From the NCBI RefSeq assembly GCF_019457915.1, contig NZ_JAHZSS010000002.1:186001-250000 (forward strand): DNA of 64,000 nt. The letters run 5' to 3'. Shown one piece after another: positions 52,196 through 62,223 of this stretch (positions within the stretch are counted from its first letter, which is position 1; the number at the start of each line of letters is the position of its first letter). The notes below the pieces were generated by a model. That model did not search any database. It was not told the DNA's origin and saw nothing but the letters and a program-made list of their open reading frames with translations. This DNA comes from Neiella holothuriorum (GTDB lineage Bacteria > Pseudomonadota > Gammaproteobacteria > Enterobacterales > Neiellaceae). The position numbers and the translations under genes were made by a program.

Positions 52196-53056
52196 TCATG
52201 CGGCATCAGTGAGCGAGCCCGTTTGGTAGTCTCGAATTGCCTGCTCGATTTGGGCCATGTCATTCATCACAAAGGGTCCGTGTTGCACAATCGGCTCGTG
52301 CAGCGGTTGTCCCGTTAACAGCATGACGCTAGCCGCCGGCGCTAGCTCAAACGTTAAGTGGCCTCGTTCACCAAAGCGAACCAATTGATGTTGTTTTGCC
52401 TGCGTGTTGGACGAAGCCAGTTTGACCTCGCCTTCACTGACATAGAGCAAGGCCGTGCGCTGATCTGCTTGAGCTATGGTCACGGAAGCCGGTTGCGATT
52501 GTGGGTTGGACAAAAACCAAATCTGTGGCGCGGTATCGGCAATTGTTGTATTCGAGGTAACGGGTTGCTGATTGAGTGTTCCGTTACCGGCAATGGCGCG
52601 AATGATTAGACCGTCTATGACATGGGTTGCAATGTCTTCTGCCTGAATATTCTGGTAGTCCGGCGCCATCATTTTGTCTTTCGCGGGAAGGTTAAGCCAC
52701 AATTGAAAGCCTCTTAATTGGCCTTCACTTTGTTTTGGCATTTCCGAGTGAATCACGCCGCGTCCTGCGGTCATCCACTGTGCGCCGCCATCACGAATTT
52801 CGCCAACATGACTCATGTGATCGCGGTGTTCAAAGTGGCCCTGTTGCATATAGGTCATTGTCCTGAAGCCACGATGAGGGTGCGGTGGAAAGCCCGCAAT
52901 GTAGTCAGAAGGGCTGTCTGAACCAAAATCATCGAGCATTAAAAAAGGGTCGAAACGCTCTGGTCGAGGCCCGCCGAACACCCTCAATAAATGAACCCCG
53001 TCGCCATCACGTGTTGAGCGAGCTGTCATGATTTCAAGCACCGGTCTGTTGGTCAT
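52196..53056 (-). CDS. pirin family protein
   Basis: A bicupin of 286 aa. The N-terminal cupin holds the metal ligands in FPPHPHRGFRTMTYM (HxH) and in GRGVIHSEMP (H, E), with GFQLWLNLP after them. The C-terminal cupin is degenerate. Some bacterial pirins have quercetin 2,3-dioxygenase activity and others regulate pyruvate dehydrogenase. I chose the second ATG, 8 nt after AAGGA. It is 11 bp downstream of azoR, so both are one operon facing a LysR gene. Confidence 0.9.
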   Translation of the reverse strand: MTNRPVLEIMTARSTRDGDGVHLLRVFGGPRPERFDPFLMLDDFGSDSPSDYIAGFPPHPHRGFRTMTYMQQGHFEHRDHMSHVGEIRDGGAQWMTAGRGVIHSEMPKQSEGQLRGFQLWLNLPAKDKMMAPDYQNIQAEDIATHVIDGLIIRAIAGNGTLNQQPVTSNTTIADTAPQIWFLSNPQSQPASVTIAQADQRTALLYVSEGEVKLASSNTQAKQHQLVRFGERGHLTFELAPAASVMLLTGQPLHEPIVQHGPFVMNDMAQIEQAIRDYQTGSLTDAA

Positions 53057-53067
53057 GATCATTTTCC

Positions 53068-53676
53068 TTAGGCAGCAATGCTGGCGATTTGTTGGTGGGC
53101 GGACTCAATGGCTTGCTGACGTGTGGCATCGCCCATACTTAGCCCCTCGGCAAAAATCATGTGAACATCCGTCAAACCGATGAATTTCAGCATGGTGGTG
53201 ACAAATGTTTCGATTGTATCCGTTGATTGATCCCGGTGAATTCCGCCGCGCGTGGTGATCACATAGACAGGCTTGTTGTTGAGTAAACCGACTGGACCGT
53301 TCTCCGTGTATTTGAAGGTACTTCCGGCACGTGCGAGATGATCAAACCAAGCTTTGAGCATCGATGGCACCTGAAAATTGTACATGGGTGCACTAATGAT
53401 TAGGGCATCTGCATCGCGCACTTCGGCAATCAATTGATCGCCAAATGAAACTAACTGTTGTTGGTCATCACTACGCTGCTCGGGCGGTGTCATGAGTGCG
53501 GTGATCGCAGCACCATCCAAGTGAGGAATTGGGTCTTGCGCGAAGTTTCGTTGACTGACCTTGAGTGCTGGGTTTTGGTGCTGTAATTGCTGCGTTAGCG
53601 TGTCGGCCAGTTGGCTTGAAACGCCTTGCTCACCAAATACGCTTGAATCGATGCGAAGTAATTTTTTCATGTTCAT
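53068..53676 (-). CDS. azoR: FMN-dependent NADH-azoreductase
   Basis: Flavodoxin-fold protein of 202 aa. The FMN phosphate-binding start is LLRIDSSVFGEQGVSSQL. PMYNFQVPSMLKAWFDHLARAG and TTRGG complete the FMN-binding site. E. coli AzoR reduces azo dyes and quinones with NADH and protects against thiol stress. I chose the ATG giving MNMKKLL, with AGGA 7 nt upstream. It is first of a pair with pirin and divergent from a LysR-type regulator that likely controls both. Confidence 0.93.
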   Translation of the reverse strand: MNMKKLLRIDSSVFGEQGVSSQLADTLTQQLQHQNPALKVSQRNFAQDPIPHLDGAAITALMTPPEQRSDDQQQLVSFGDQLIAEVRDADALIISAPMYNFQVPSMLKAWFDHLARAGSTFKYTENGPVGLLNNKPVYVITTRGGIHRDQSTDTIETFVTTMLKFIGLTDVHMIFAEGLSMGDATRQQAIESAHQQIASIAA

Positions 53677-53780
53677 GGTCTGTTCCTGTTGAATGACGAT
53701 AAGCTGATCATAGAACGGATAAATCGATTGAATGTTGCTAATATTTGCTCTTATAAATCTATTTTTTTGATGAATTAAAC

Positions 53781-54680
53781 ATGGCATTACCTCGAATCTC
53801 GCTTGAACAGTGGGCCACTTTTAAGGCTGTGGTGGACTGCGGATCATTTGCCAGTGCGGCTGAGATGCTGAATAAAAGTCAGTCTGCGGTGAGTTATGCG
53901 ATTGCCAAAATGGAGCAGCAACTACCAACGCCAGCGCTGGCACAACAAGGGCGCAAGGCTGTGCTTACCGACGCAGGCAAAGTGCTTTATCGACAGGCAA
54001 CCAATTTATTGAATCAGGCTCATGCCGTTGAGGCGCACGCTAATTATCTAGCCGCAGGCTGGCAAGCGGAGGTGACTTTGGCGGTTGATGCCGTGGTCGA
54101 CATGGCACCCATCATTGCTGGCCTTGCTGAGTTTTCAGCACACCATCCTGAGACTCGGATCCGACTCCTTGAAACGACCTTATCGGCCACTGATGACGCA
54201 TTGCTTGAGCGCACGGCCGACTTAGTCTACTCGGTGCGAGTGTTACCAGGGTTTATCGGCAAACCGGTGGCTGAATCATCGATGGCCTGTGTGGTGAGCC
54301 CCGCTCATCCGCTTGCGAGTAAGACGCAGCCAGTTAGCTCCGATGAATTGAAGCAATTTCGCCAAGTAGTATTACGTGATGGCGGCACTAAACGCACCAT
54401 CGATGTCGGCTGGTTGCAGGCCGAGGAGCGCTGGACCGTCAGCTATTTCGGCACCGCTATTGATATCGTCAAGCAGGGGCTTGGCTTTGCCTTTATTCCG
54501 CTGAGCCATGTTGTCGATGAACTGGCGGATGGGCGGCTGCAAGTCATTCCGTTAACCATGGCTGCGCGCAAAGGCTATGTGGTGAATCGTGTGTTTACCT
54601 TACAAGATGCGGCGAACCCGGCGGTAGTTGAGCTAGCTAACACTATTGATGATTGCTTCGAGCGAATGGTAAAGACGTAG
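53781..54680 (+). CDS. LysR-type transcriptional regulator
   Basis: The winged helix-turn-helix occupies about residues 6-65 (ISLEQWATFKAVVDCGSFASAAEMLNKSQSAVSYAIAKMEQQL). A substrate-binding-like domain follows to residue 299. It is divergently arranged with azoR-pirin, with 104 bp between the starts. The usual pattern is that such a regulator binds there and activates the pair in response to a quinone or related ligand; that ligand is not known. Confidence 0.92.
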   Translation: MALPRISLEQWATFKAVVDCGSFASAAEMLNKSQSAVSYAIAKMEQQLPTPALAQQGRKAVLTDAGKVLYRQATNLLNQAHAVEAHANYLAAGWQAEVTLAVDAVVDMAPIIAGLAEFSAHHPETRIRLLETTLSATDDALLERTADLVYSVRVLPGFIGKPVAESSMACVVSPAHPLASKTQPVSSDELKQFRQVVLRDGGTKRTIDVGWLQAEERWTVSYFGTAIDIVKQGLGFAFIPLSHVVDELADGRLQVIPLTMAARKGYVVNRVFTLQDAANPAVVELANTIDDCFERMVKT

Positions 54681-54772
54681 TCACAGAAACGGGTTTAGCG
54701 GCCTTGAATCTGCAATGGCTCACCTATACTGGCTGAGTCAATTAAATATCGTTGCGGATGCTGGAGAGCTAC

Positions 54773-55744
54773 GTGAAAAAACCAAGTCGCCCAAACAACG
54801 AAGCTGCTCGTTTGGTTGAACTGCGCTCACTCAATATTCTTGATACCTCGAATGAAGAGCGTTTTGATCGGGTTACCCGTATTGCGCAGCGGGTATTTGA
54901 CGTGCCCATTGCGGTGGTGAGCTTGGTGGATGACGAGCGCCAGTGGTTTAAGTCTTGCGCAGGTTTAGATGCGACGGAAACATCGCGCGATGTATCCTTT
55001 TGTGGTCACGCTATTCTTGACAGCAAAGTGCTGCTGGTGACCGACGCGTTAGAAGATGAACGTTTCTGCGACAATCCACTGGTAACCGGTGCGCCTTATA
55101 TTCGCTTTTATGCTGGTTGTCCGTTGCGCTCACCAAATGGTTTGCGGGTGGGCACATTATGTTTAATCGATTCTAAGCCGCGCGATTTTTGCCGCGTTGA
55201 AATGGAAACGTTGGTGGACTTAGCCTCCATGGTGGAACGTGAGTTGGCGGCGTTTCAATTGGCGACCATGGACGAACTGACCGGGATCAGTAATCGGCGT
55301 GGGTTTACCGTGCTGGCGGAGCACAGTTTAAGTTTATTCGCCCGCGAACATATTCCGGCCACCTTGGTATTTTTCGATTTAGACCATTTTAAAGAGATTA
55401 ATGACACCTTTGGTCATGCCGAAGGTGATCGGGCGCTCGAGATTTTTGCCCGTGTCATGCGCGAAAATTTCCGCGAGTCAGATCTATTTGCGCGTATTGG
55501 CGGCGACGAGTTTGTTGTGTTGTTCACCAATACGCGCCGTCAAATTGCCATGGGTGTGTTGAAAAAATTCGCCCATGCGCTCAAGCTCCACAACATCAAT
55601 AGCGGAGATGGCTACGAGATTGAGTTTTCTTGTGGCGCAGTGCAATACGATCCCCTCAAACATGACACCGTTGATGCCTTGTTGGCCGATGGTGATCAGC
55701 TCATGTATCACAACAAGCAATCCATCGTACACCTGTCCATTTAG
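54773..55744 (+). CDS. cytoplasmic diguanylate cyclase with GAF sensor
   Basis: The GAF domain (about 20-155, ILDTSNEERFDRVTRIAQRVFDVPIAVVSLVDDERQWF) is of the type linked to cyclic-di-GMP enzymes. The GGDEF domain has DLDHFKEINDTFGH, RIGGDEFVVLF and an RESD inhibitory site five residues before GGDEF. So it should be an active, feedback-inhibited cyclase. The start is inferred as GTG (54773) with GGAG 6 nt upstream; an ATG at 54758 and TTG at 54752 are in the same frame. It is a single gene with no signal peptide. Confidence 0.9.
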   Translation: MKKPSRPNNEAARLVELRSLNILDTSNEERFDRVTRIAQRVFDVPIAVVSLVDDERQWFKSCAGLDATETSRDVSFCGHAILDSKVLLVTDALEDERFCDNPLVTGAPYIRFYAGCPLRSPNGLRVGTLCLIDSKPRDFCRVEMETLVDLASMVERELAAFQLATMDELTGISNRRGFTVLAEHSLSLFAREHIPATLVFFDLDHFKEINDTFGHAEGDRALEIFARVMRENFRESDLFARIGGDEFVVLFTNTRRQIAMGVLKKFAHALKLHNINSGDGYEIEFSCGAVQYDPLKHDTVDALLADGDQLMYHNKQSIVHLSI

Positions 55745-55827
55745 CCGGTTACATCTAGTCAGCCGCTGCAGATGATGGTTAAATCAGCCGCATCTGCTTC
55801 TTGTTTTAGTGTGGCGACAGACATTTC

Positions 55828-56637
55828 ATGACCACGATATTTGATACCGTACAGCACCGTTTTGAGCGGCTGCGCAGCAACAAACTGTTTGAACTGATAG
55901 TGATTGCCGTCATTATTTTTTCGGCGCTGGTCATCGGGGTAAAAACCTTTGATGTGCCGGAATGGTTGCTGAGTAGCTTAAATGTGCTCGATTGGGCGGT
56001 GACCATCTTCTTCTTGCTGGAAATTTCCATTCGCTTTATTGGCGAGCCGCGTAAGCGCGACTTCTTCAAAAACGGTTGGAACCTATTCGATACCTTTGTC
56101 GTCATGTTGTCGCTGATCCCGGTTGGCAACCACGACATGGCGCTGATTGCTCGCCTTGTTCGAGTGTTCAGGGTGCTGCGAATGGTGTCCATTATTCCAG
56201 AGCTACGACTGCTGATTAACTCGTTGCTAAAGGCGCTGCCGCAACTGGGTTATGTCTTGCTGATGATGTTCGTGATTTTCTACATCTACGCAGCTATCGG
56301 CACCACGCTATTTGCATCGGTCAATGAAACCCTGTGGGGTGATATCGCTATCTCGTTGTTAACGCTGTTCCGCGTGATGACATTCGAAGATTGGACGGAT
56401 GTGATGTACGAAACCATGGCGGTTTACGGCTGGAGTTGGCTGTATTTCTTAACCTTCATTTGTTTAACGGCGTTTGCGTTTTTGAATATGGTGATCGGTA
56501 TTGTGGTCAATGTTATCGAAAACGAAAACAAAGCCGCAGATGCCGCCGCACATGCCGGCGAGCCAACCATAGTTGATGTGCATCGCGAGTTGCTAGCGTT
56601 GAAACGGCAGTTAGCAGAGCAGGCCACACGCAAGTAG
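55828..56637 (+). CDS. voltage-gated cation channel, bacterial sodium-channel superfamily
   Basis: A single six-helix domain of 269 aa. S1-S3 cover about 19-100. S4 (106-120, LIARLVRVFRVLRMV) has four arginines at every third position (R109, R112, R115, R118). S5 (about 139-162) and S6 (about 204-233) flank the pore loop with filter TFEDWTD (185-191). Typical sodium channels have TLESWxM; here D188 and D191 are acidic as in the engineered calcium-selective CavAb (TLDDWSD). The tail includes a short coiled coil (about 251-266), expected to join four subunits. It is a single gene with no partner. Confidence 0.9.
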   Translation: MTTIFDTVQHRFERLRSNKLFELIVIAVIIFSALVIGVKTFDVPEWLLSSLNVLDWAVTIFFLLEISIRFIGEPRKRDFFKNGWNLFDTFVVMLSLIPVGNHDMALIARLVRVFRVLRMVSIIPELRLLINSLLKALPQLGYVLLMMFVIFYIYAAIGTTLFASVNETLWGDIAISLLTLFRVMTFEDWTDVMYETMAVYGWSWLYFLTFICLTAFAFLNMVIGIVVNVIENENKAADAAAHAGEPTIVDVHRELLALKRQLAEQATRK

Positions 56638-56647
56638 CGGTAGCTGG

Positions 56648-57538
56648 TTAGCGGTGACGCATGATGTTGTCGATCGTTGCCTCCGCTTGCGCTAGGTAGT
56701 GGCTTCCAAACAGCGTAGCGTGGTTGAGTAGGTGGTACAGGTTGTAAATTTGGTGACGGATCTCAAAGTCGTCAGGTTTGGTGATATGGGCGCGGTAGGC
56801 GTCATAAAAGCCCGTCGGGTAGCCACCAAACAACCATGTCATGGCAATGTCGGCTTCACCATCGCCAACGTAGCAAGCTGGGTCAATGAGCAGTGGCCCA
56901 GCGCTATCAAATAGAATATTCCCCGCCCATAAATCACCGTGCAGCAATGCTGGCTTGACCGTGTTTCGCGCCAAAATACGGGCGATTTTTTGGCAGACAT
57001 CATGAGTCGGCAGGGGTAATTGATCGCCCAACAATGACAGCTGGTGACCAATGCGCTGCTCGGCAAAAAATTCGGGCCAATATGAGTGCTGGTTATTGGG
57101 TTGTGGCGTGGTACCGATAAAGTTATCGCGGATAAACCCAAAGGGTTTGGCGTTGTCGGTTGCGGCATCGGCGAGATGAAGCGCGGCTAGCTGTTCGGCG
57201 AGTTGCTGCCAGTCGCGAGCTTCCGCAGGTTGTGGTTGATGCCAAGACAAGGCTAGAAATCCGTGGTGTTCGGTGACGCCGGTGGCGATGACTTGTGGTG
57301 TCCGAATGGTTTGAGTGGCAGCGATGGCGGCGAGCCCTGTGGCTTCTTGCTCAAACATGGCGGCCCGTTCCGCTCGGTTGAGCTTAATGAACATTGCGCC
57401 AGCGGTGGTATGCAGCCGATAGGCTTGATTGATATCACCGCCAGAGACTGGCTCAGCCTGACTAATCGCAAAGCGAGTTCCTAGCTGTGCTTTCAGCGCT
57501 TGCTCGATCTGCGCGTGTTCATCTGCATGCCATTGCAT
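56648..57538 (-). CDS. fructosamine kinase family protein
   Basis: Kinase-like fold of 296 aa. LSGGDIN-type nucleotide loop (VSGGDINQAYRL), lysine in MFIKLN, catalytic loop LLHGDLWAGNILF and metal-binding IDPACYVGDGEADIAMTWLFGG are the signatures of the ketosamine/fructosamine-3-kinase family (E. coli YniA). The family phosphorylates protein-bound or free ketoamines, allowing deglycation. AGGA lies 8 nt before the ATG. It is a single gene, convergent with the channel gene. Confidence 0.92.
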   Translation of the reverse strand: MQWHADEHAQIEQALKAQLGTRFAISQAEPVSGGDINQAYRLHTTAGAMFIKLNRAERAAMFEQEATGLAAIAATQTIRTPQVIATGVTEHHGFLALSWHQPQPAEARDWQQLAEQLAALHLADAATDNAKPFGFIRDNFIGTTPQPNNQHSYWPEFFAEQRIGHQLSLLGDQLPLPTHDVCQKIARILARNTVKPALLHGDLWAGNILFDSAGPLLIDPACYVGDGEADIAMTWLFGGYPTGFYDAYRAHITKPDDFEIRHQIYNLYHLLNHATLFGSHYLAQAEATIDNIMRHR

Positions 57539-57710
57539 GGTTCATTCCTCTATTGTTCTGTCGAAATGGTCCGTCCAAATTAATATAACCAAAATCAGCA
57601 GATTAGCTGGGAAAGTTGCCGTGGTATTAGAATTCCCGTTGCTGCGGGATCTGCAGTCGGTACAATGGGCGGCTCTTTGATGACTTGTTGTTGATTTTAT
57701 TCTGGACGCC

Positions 57711-59555
57711 ATGCCTGCCGACGCTGCCCTTACGCCTTCTGCCACGCTAACCTCAGCTAACGCACTAGCTCAGTTGCCGCGAACCTTACAAAGTGTCTTT
57801 GGCTACAGTGAATTCCGCCCTGGCCAAGAGCAGGTGATATCGGCAATTTGTAATGGTCAAGATGCCTTGGTGATCATGCCGACGGGCGCAGGAAAATCGC
57901 TTTGCTATCAGCTGCCTGCTTTAGTTATGAAGCGCTTGGTATTGGTGGTTTCGCCACTCATCTCGCTGATGAAAGACCAAGTTGATTCGATGCAAAACAT
58001 GGGCATTCGTGCCGCGGCTTTGTACGGTAATATTCCCCGCGAGCAACAAGTACAAACGTTAAATCAAGCGCATCACGGCGAGCTAGATCTCTTGTATGTG
58101 TCACCCGAGCGGCTTGTTCGAGATCGGTTTTTAGACCGTTTGGCCGATATGCCGCTAGCGTTTGTTGCTGTGGATGAAGCGCACTGCATTTCCCAGTGGG
58201 GCCACGATTTTCGGCCTGATTATGCCGCTCTTGGTCAACTTAAGCAGCGCTACCCAAATTTGCCGATCATGGCGCTAACGGCCACCGCCGATGCGGCCAC
58301 TCAGCAAGATATTGTCAGCCGTTTGCAATTACCTCAGCCGCTGCTGCACGTTGGTAGTTTTGATCGCCCCAACATTCGCTACACGCTAGAAGACAAGTAC
58401 CGCCCACTCAAGCAAACGCTCGATTACTTAAACGAGCGCCGTGGCCAGAGCGGTATTATTTATTGCGGCAGCCGAGCTCGTTGTGAGCAGGTGGCAGAAC
58501 GGTTGAACAACCATGCAATGCGCTGCGCGGTTTATCATGCCGGTTTAGAGCCGGAAGTGCGGCATCGGGTGCAAGATCAGTTCCTGCGTGATGAAGTGGA
58601 TATTGTGGTCGCAACGGTAGCGTTCGGCATGGGCATCAATAAGTCGAATGTGCGCTTTGTGGTGCATTACGACATGCCTAAAAATATTGAATCTTACTAT
58701 CAGGAAACCGGGCGAGCAGGGCGTGATGGATTGCCATCAGAGGCTTTGATGTTATACGACCCGGCCGATCGACAGCGCATCATTGGCTTTATTGCCAACA
58801 TTGAAAATCCTGAGCAACGTCAGGTTGAGCAACACAAGCTTGATGCCATTGGCGCGTTTTGCGAAGCACAAACCTGTCGCCGCCAAGTGTTGTTGAATTA
58901 CTTTGATGAGCCCGCTCAAAAAGCCTGTGGCAATTGCGATGTGTGCCTGAACCCACCAAAACTTTATGATGGGCTCAAGGATGCACAAATGGCGCTCAGC
59001 TGTGTGTACCGTACCGAACAAAGTTACACGGCCCACCATATTGCTGATGTGTTACGCGGCTCTGACAATGAAAAAGTTCGGCGTCACAATCACCAACAGC
59101 TATCAACGCACGGCATTGGTACGCACCATAGTCATGAACAATGGTTGTCGGTGATCCGCCAGCTAGTTCATTTGGGCTTATTACGTCAGGACGTAACCCG
59201 TCACGGCGCATTAATGCTCACCGAAGCGGCGCGCCCTATTTTACGCGCTGAGCAACCATTGGAACTGGCTGTACCGCGATTGCGGGTGAAAGATAAGCGC
59301 TCATTGCAACTGGGTTTGGATGATACGGATCGGCCGCTCTTTCAACGTTTGCGAAGTGTGCGCAAGACCTTGGCCGATCGCGATGGTGTGCCGCCTTACG
59401 TGATTTTTTCTGACGCAACGCTGGTGGAAATGGCCGAGCAAAAACCAACGAACGATAGTCAGTTACTGGCAATTACTGGAGTTGGACGAACCAAGCTGGG
59501 CAAATATGGCGATGATTTCCTCACCGCCATTTGCGCCCATTTATTAGAACGTTAG
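57711..59555 (+). CDS. recQ: ATP-dependent DNA helicase RecQ
   Basis: Superfamily 2 helicase of 614 aa. Walker A is MPTGAGKS (56-63), DEAH is in [19 protein letters not shown], and the family motif GRAGRDG follows. The zinc-binding cysteines lie in [16 protein letters not shown] and CGNCDVC. The winged-helix domain follows, and the HRDC domain occupies the last 80 or so residues. It acts in recombinational repair. It is convergent with aqpZ; a hairpin (TTAGAAC/GTTCTAA) straddles its stop codon. Confidence 0.96.
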   Translation: MPADAALTPSATLTSANALAQLPRTLQSVFGYSEFRPGQEQVISAICNGQDALVIMPTGAGKSLCYQLPALVMKRLVLVVSPLISLMKDQVDSMQNMGIRAAALYGNIPREQQVQTLNQAHHGELDLLYVSPERLVRDRFLDRLADMPLAFVAVDEAHCISQWGHDFRPDYAALGQLKQRYPNLPIMALTATADAATQQDIVSRLQLPQPLLHVGSFDRPNIRYTLEDKYRPLKQTLDYLNERRGQSGIIYCGSRARCEQVAERLNNHAMRCAVYHAGLEPEVRHRVQDQFLRDEVDIVVATVAFGMGINKSNVRFVVHYDMPKNIESYYQETGRAGRDGLPSEALMLYDPADRQRIIGFIANIENPEQRQVEQHKLDAIGAFCEAQTCRRQVLLNYFDEPAQKACGNCDVCLNPPKLYDGLKDAQMALSCVYRTEQSYTAHHIADVLRGSDNEKVRRHNHQQLSTHGIGTHHSHEQWLSVIRQLVHLGLLRQDVTRHGALMLTEAARPILRAEQPLELAVPRLRVKDKRSLQLGLDDTDRPLFQRLRSVRKTLADRDGVPPYVIFSDATLVEMAEQKPTNDSQLLAITGVGRTKLGKYGDDFLTAICAHLLER

Positions 59556-59589
59556 CTGTTCTAATCGGTTGGTGTAGCGTGCTTGGCGA

Positions 59590-60285
59590 TTAATCCTCGC
59601 GCGCCATAAACTTGTAAATCAGACCGCCAAGGGCGCCGCCAATGATGGGCATCAGCCAGAAAAGCCACAGCTGCGCTACCGCCCAATCACCCACAAATAC
59701 CGCAACACCGGTACTACGCGCTGGATTCACCGATGTATTGGTGACCGGAATGCTGATCAGGTGGATTAAGGTCAGACACAGACCAATCGCAATGGGCGCA
59801 AAGCCCGCTGGCGCTCGTTTGTCGGTGGCACCCATGATCACCACTAAAAACATCATCGTCATTACCACTTCACAGACAATGGCCGCTGTCATACTGTAGC
59901 CACCAGGCGAATGCTCACCGAAACCATTGGACGCGAAACCGCCGGCCAATGAGAAATCTGCGGTACCCGAGGCAATGGCGTAAAGTACTGCGCCGCCGGC
60001 AATACCACCGATCACTTGAGCGATGATATATGGGCCTAATTCGGCGCTGGAAAAACGTCCGCCTAAGCAAAGTCCAACAGACACTGCTGGATTTAAATGG
60101 CACCCAGAAATATGGCCAATAGCGAAGGCCATCGTTAACACGGTCAAGCCAAATGCTAAGCTGACGCCCAGCAAGCCGATGCCGACGTCGGGAAAGGCCG
60201 CGGCTAAGACGGCGCTACCACAGCCGCCTAATACCAGCCAAAAGGTACCGAAGAATTCGGCAAGTAGCTTTTTCGAAAGAGGCAT
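59590..60285 (-). CDS. aqpZ: aquaporin Z
   Basis: Six helices plus two half-helices in 231 aa. The two NPA motifs are at 65-67 (HLNPAVS) and 187-189 (SVNPARS), with GGCGSAV in helix 1. The selectivity filter residues are those of a water channel: F near position 45, H175 ([12 protein letters not shown]), T184, and R190 after the second NPA. It has no glycerol-facilitator signature. It is divergent from selO by 101 bp. Confidence 0.95.
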   Translation of the reverse strand: MPLSKKLLAEFFGTFWLVLGGCGSAVLAAAFPDVGIGLLGVSLAFGLTVLTMAFAIGHISGCHLNPAVSVGLCLGGRFSSAELGPYIIAQVIGGIAGGAVLYAIASGTADFSLAGGFASNGFGEHSPGGYSMTAAIVCEVVMTMMFLVVIMGATDKRAPAGFAPIAIGLCLTLIHLISIPVTNTSVNPARSTGVAVFVGDWAVAQLWLFWLMPIIGGALGGLIYKFMARED

Positions 60286-60386
60286 AAGAGAAGTCCTTTT
60301 TAGATTGTTAGAGAGGCGTAGATAAACGCTAAGCTCAAGTGTAGTCGTGATTTAATCGCTGATAGTTTTTTCACCGTACTAGCTTT

Positions 60387-61859
60387 ATGAATCTCACCAC
60401 TCAAGGAATTAATGTGGAAAATTGGCAATTCGATAACCGCTGGTACCGGCAACTTAAAGGTAGCTATAGCGAAGTTGCGCCCAGTGCCGTTGATAACCCG
60501 CGGCTGGTGGCTTATTCCTCGGCGACCGCAACATTGCTCGATTTACCCAAACAAGCAGATGAAGATGCCCTGTGCCGCTATTTTTCTGGCCAACAAGCGC
60601 TTCCCGGTGCGCAACCTTTAGCGCAGGTTTATGCCGGTCATCAGTTTGGCCAATATGTGCCGCAACTAGGTGATGGGCGCGGCTTATTGTTGGGGCAAAT
60701 TTGCACGCAGCAAGCGCAGTTATGGGATTTACATTTAAAGGGCGCAGGACAAACGCCATATTCGCGTTTTGGCGATGGTCGTGCGGTTTTGCGCTCGAGT
60801 ATTCGCGAATTTTTGGCATCTGAAGCGTTGCAAGCGTTGGGGATCCCAACCACCCGAGCTTTGTGTGTCATTGGCAGTGACACCCCCGTACGCCGCGAGA
60901 CCATGGAGTCAGCCGCCACGCTGCTGCGTGTTGCTGAAAGCCATTTGCGGTTCGGGCACTTTGAGTATTTTTTTCATCGCAATGAGCATGAGAAACTTAA
61001 AGCGCTGGCCGATTACGCCCTTGAGCATCACTTTGCCGAATGCACCGACAGCGAAGCGCCCTATCTCGACATGTTCATTCAAGTGGTTGAGCGCACCGCT
61101 CAATTAATTGCTCAGTGGCAAGCGGTTGGTTTTACCCACGGGGTCATGAATACCGACAACATGTCGCTGCTTGGGTTGACCATTGACTATGGCCCTTATG
61201 GCTTTATGGATGGTTACAACGCCGGTTATGTGCCAAATCATTCGGATCATGGCGGCCGCTATAGCTATGCTCAGCAACCGAGCATCGGCTATTGGAATTT
61301 ACAGTGTTTAGCGTTGGCGCTATCGCCATTGCTTACCAAGGCGCAATCCGAGCAGGCATTGGCGCGCTATGAGCCCGCTTTATTGGGGCGCTACAGCCAG
61401 TTAATGGCGGCTAAATTTGGCTTAGCAGAAATCCAACAGAATGACGGTGAAATGCTCAATGGCTTGTTTACGTTGATGCAAGCTGAGGGGCAGGATTTTA
61501 CCCGCACCCTGCGCCAGTTGAGTCAGCAGCGCGTTGATGACGCGCGTACACCAATGGAAGATGACTGGGTTGACCGAGATGGGTTTCGAGCTTGGTGGCA
61601 GGCTTATCGCCAACGGCGCTTAGCGCAAGGGGATAGTGACCATTGGCAGCAACACATGCTCATGACGAACCCTAATTATGTGCTGCGCAATTACCTCGCC
61701 CAACAAGTCATTGAGCAAGCCGAACAAGGTGACTACTCGGGCATTGCGCAATTGCAGAAGGTCCTGCATCAGCCCTTTGCTGAACTGGCCGAATTTGAGC
61801 AATATGCTGCGTTACCGCCAGATTGGAGCAAGCAGTTGGAGATCTCATGCAGCAGTTAG
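60387..61859 (+). CDS. selO: protein adenylyltransferase SelO (YdiU)
   Basis: Pseudokinase-like AMPylase of 490 aa. Markers are YAGHQFGQYVPQLGDGRGLLLG, LKGAGQTPYSRFGDGRAVLRSS, SEALQALGIPTTRAL, FTHGVMNTDNM with IDYGPYGFMD, and the C-terminal end EISCSS, matching E. coli SelO (which also ends in SCSS). It transfers AMP to protein tyrosine, serine or threonine and responds to oxidative stress. It overlaps the next small gene by 13 bp. Confidence 0.95.
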   Translation: MNLTTQGINVENWQFDNRWYRQLKGSYSEVAPSAVDNPRLVAYSSATATLLDLPKQADEDALCRYFSGQQALPGAQPLAQVYAGHQFGQYVPQLGDGRGLLLGQICTQQAQLWDLHLKGAGQTPYSRFGDGRAVLRSSIREFLASEALQALGIPTTRALCVIGSDTPVRRETMESAATLLRVAESHLRFGHFEYFFHRNEHEKLKALADYALEHHFAECTDSEAPYLDMFIQVVERTAQLIAQWQAVGFTHGVMNTDNMSLLGLTIDYGPYGFMDGYNAGYVPNHSDHGGRYSYAQQPSIGYWNLQCLALALSPLLTKAQSEQALARYEPALLGRYSQLMAAKFGLAEIQQNDGEMLNGLFTLMQAEGQDFTRTLRQLSQQRVDDARTPMEDDWVDRDGFRAWWQAYRQRRLAQGDSDHWQQHMLMTNPNYVLRNYLAQQVIEQAEQGDYSGIAQLQKVLHQPFAELAEFEQYAALPPDWSKQLEISCSS

Positions 61860-62125
61860 AACCCGTCAACAGCCAATTCATTGCGTCTAGCTGTGACGAT
61901 GTGGATGCGGTTGAACAGCAAGCGGCCGAGCTTGCTGGCAAACTTGGTGCCGAGCTGAGCGAACAAAGTGAGGGAGCAGATGTTTGGTTTGCTTGTTTGC
62001 GACTCGAAGGCGCGCTGATTCAGTTGCATTATGATTGGTTTAGCGGTGGTTTTTGGCTAACGGCAACGGGCCCTTTAGCGGATGATCCGGCGCAATGGCA
62101 GCAGCTGTTGCTGCGCCTTGATTAA
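61847..62125 (+). CDS. small DUF3630-like protein
   Basis: A 92-residue soluble protein rich in acidic residues and tryptophan near the end (VWFACLRLEGALIQLHYDWFSGGFWLTA). The pattern resembles the DUF3630 family of small gammaproteobacterial proteins, but my match is from memory of the motif. It overlaps the end of selO by 13 bp with GGAG 5 nt before its ATG inside selO, so it is translated from the selO message. Function is unknown. Confidence 0.72.
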   Translation: MQQLEPVNSQFIASSCDDVDAVEQQAAELAGKLGAELSEQSEGADVWFACLRLEGALIQLHYDWFSGGFWLTATGPLADDPAQWQQLLLRLD

Positions 62126-62223
62126 CTTAACATTGGCATGTGGCTGGCCTGTGAACGAAGAGCTGTTTACCATGGCCAAAATACATGTTCACGAATTCAT
62201 TCATACAATTGGACGTAGCTTCT

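Noticed and set aside
53677-53780. LysR-binding dyad between azoR and the LysR gene
   Set aside because: The region is AT-rich and several T-N11-A matches exist by chance; no clear dyad stands out.
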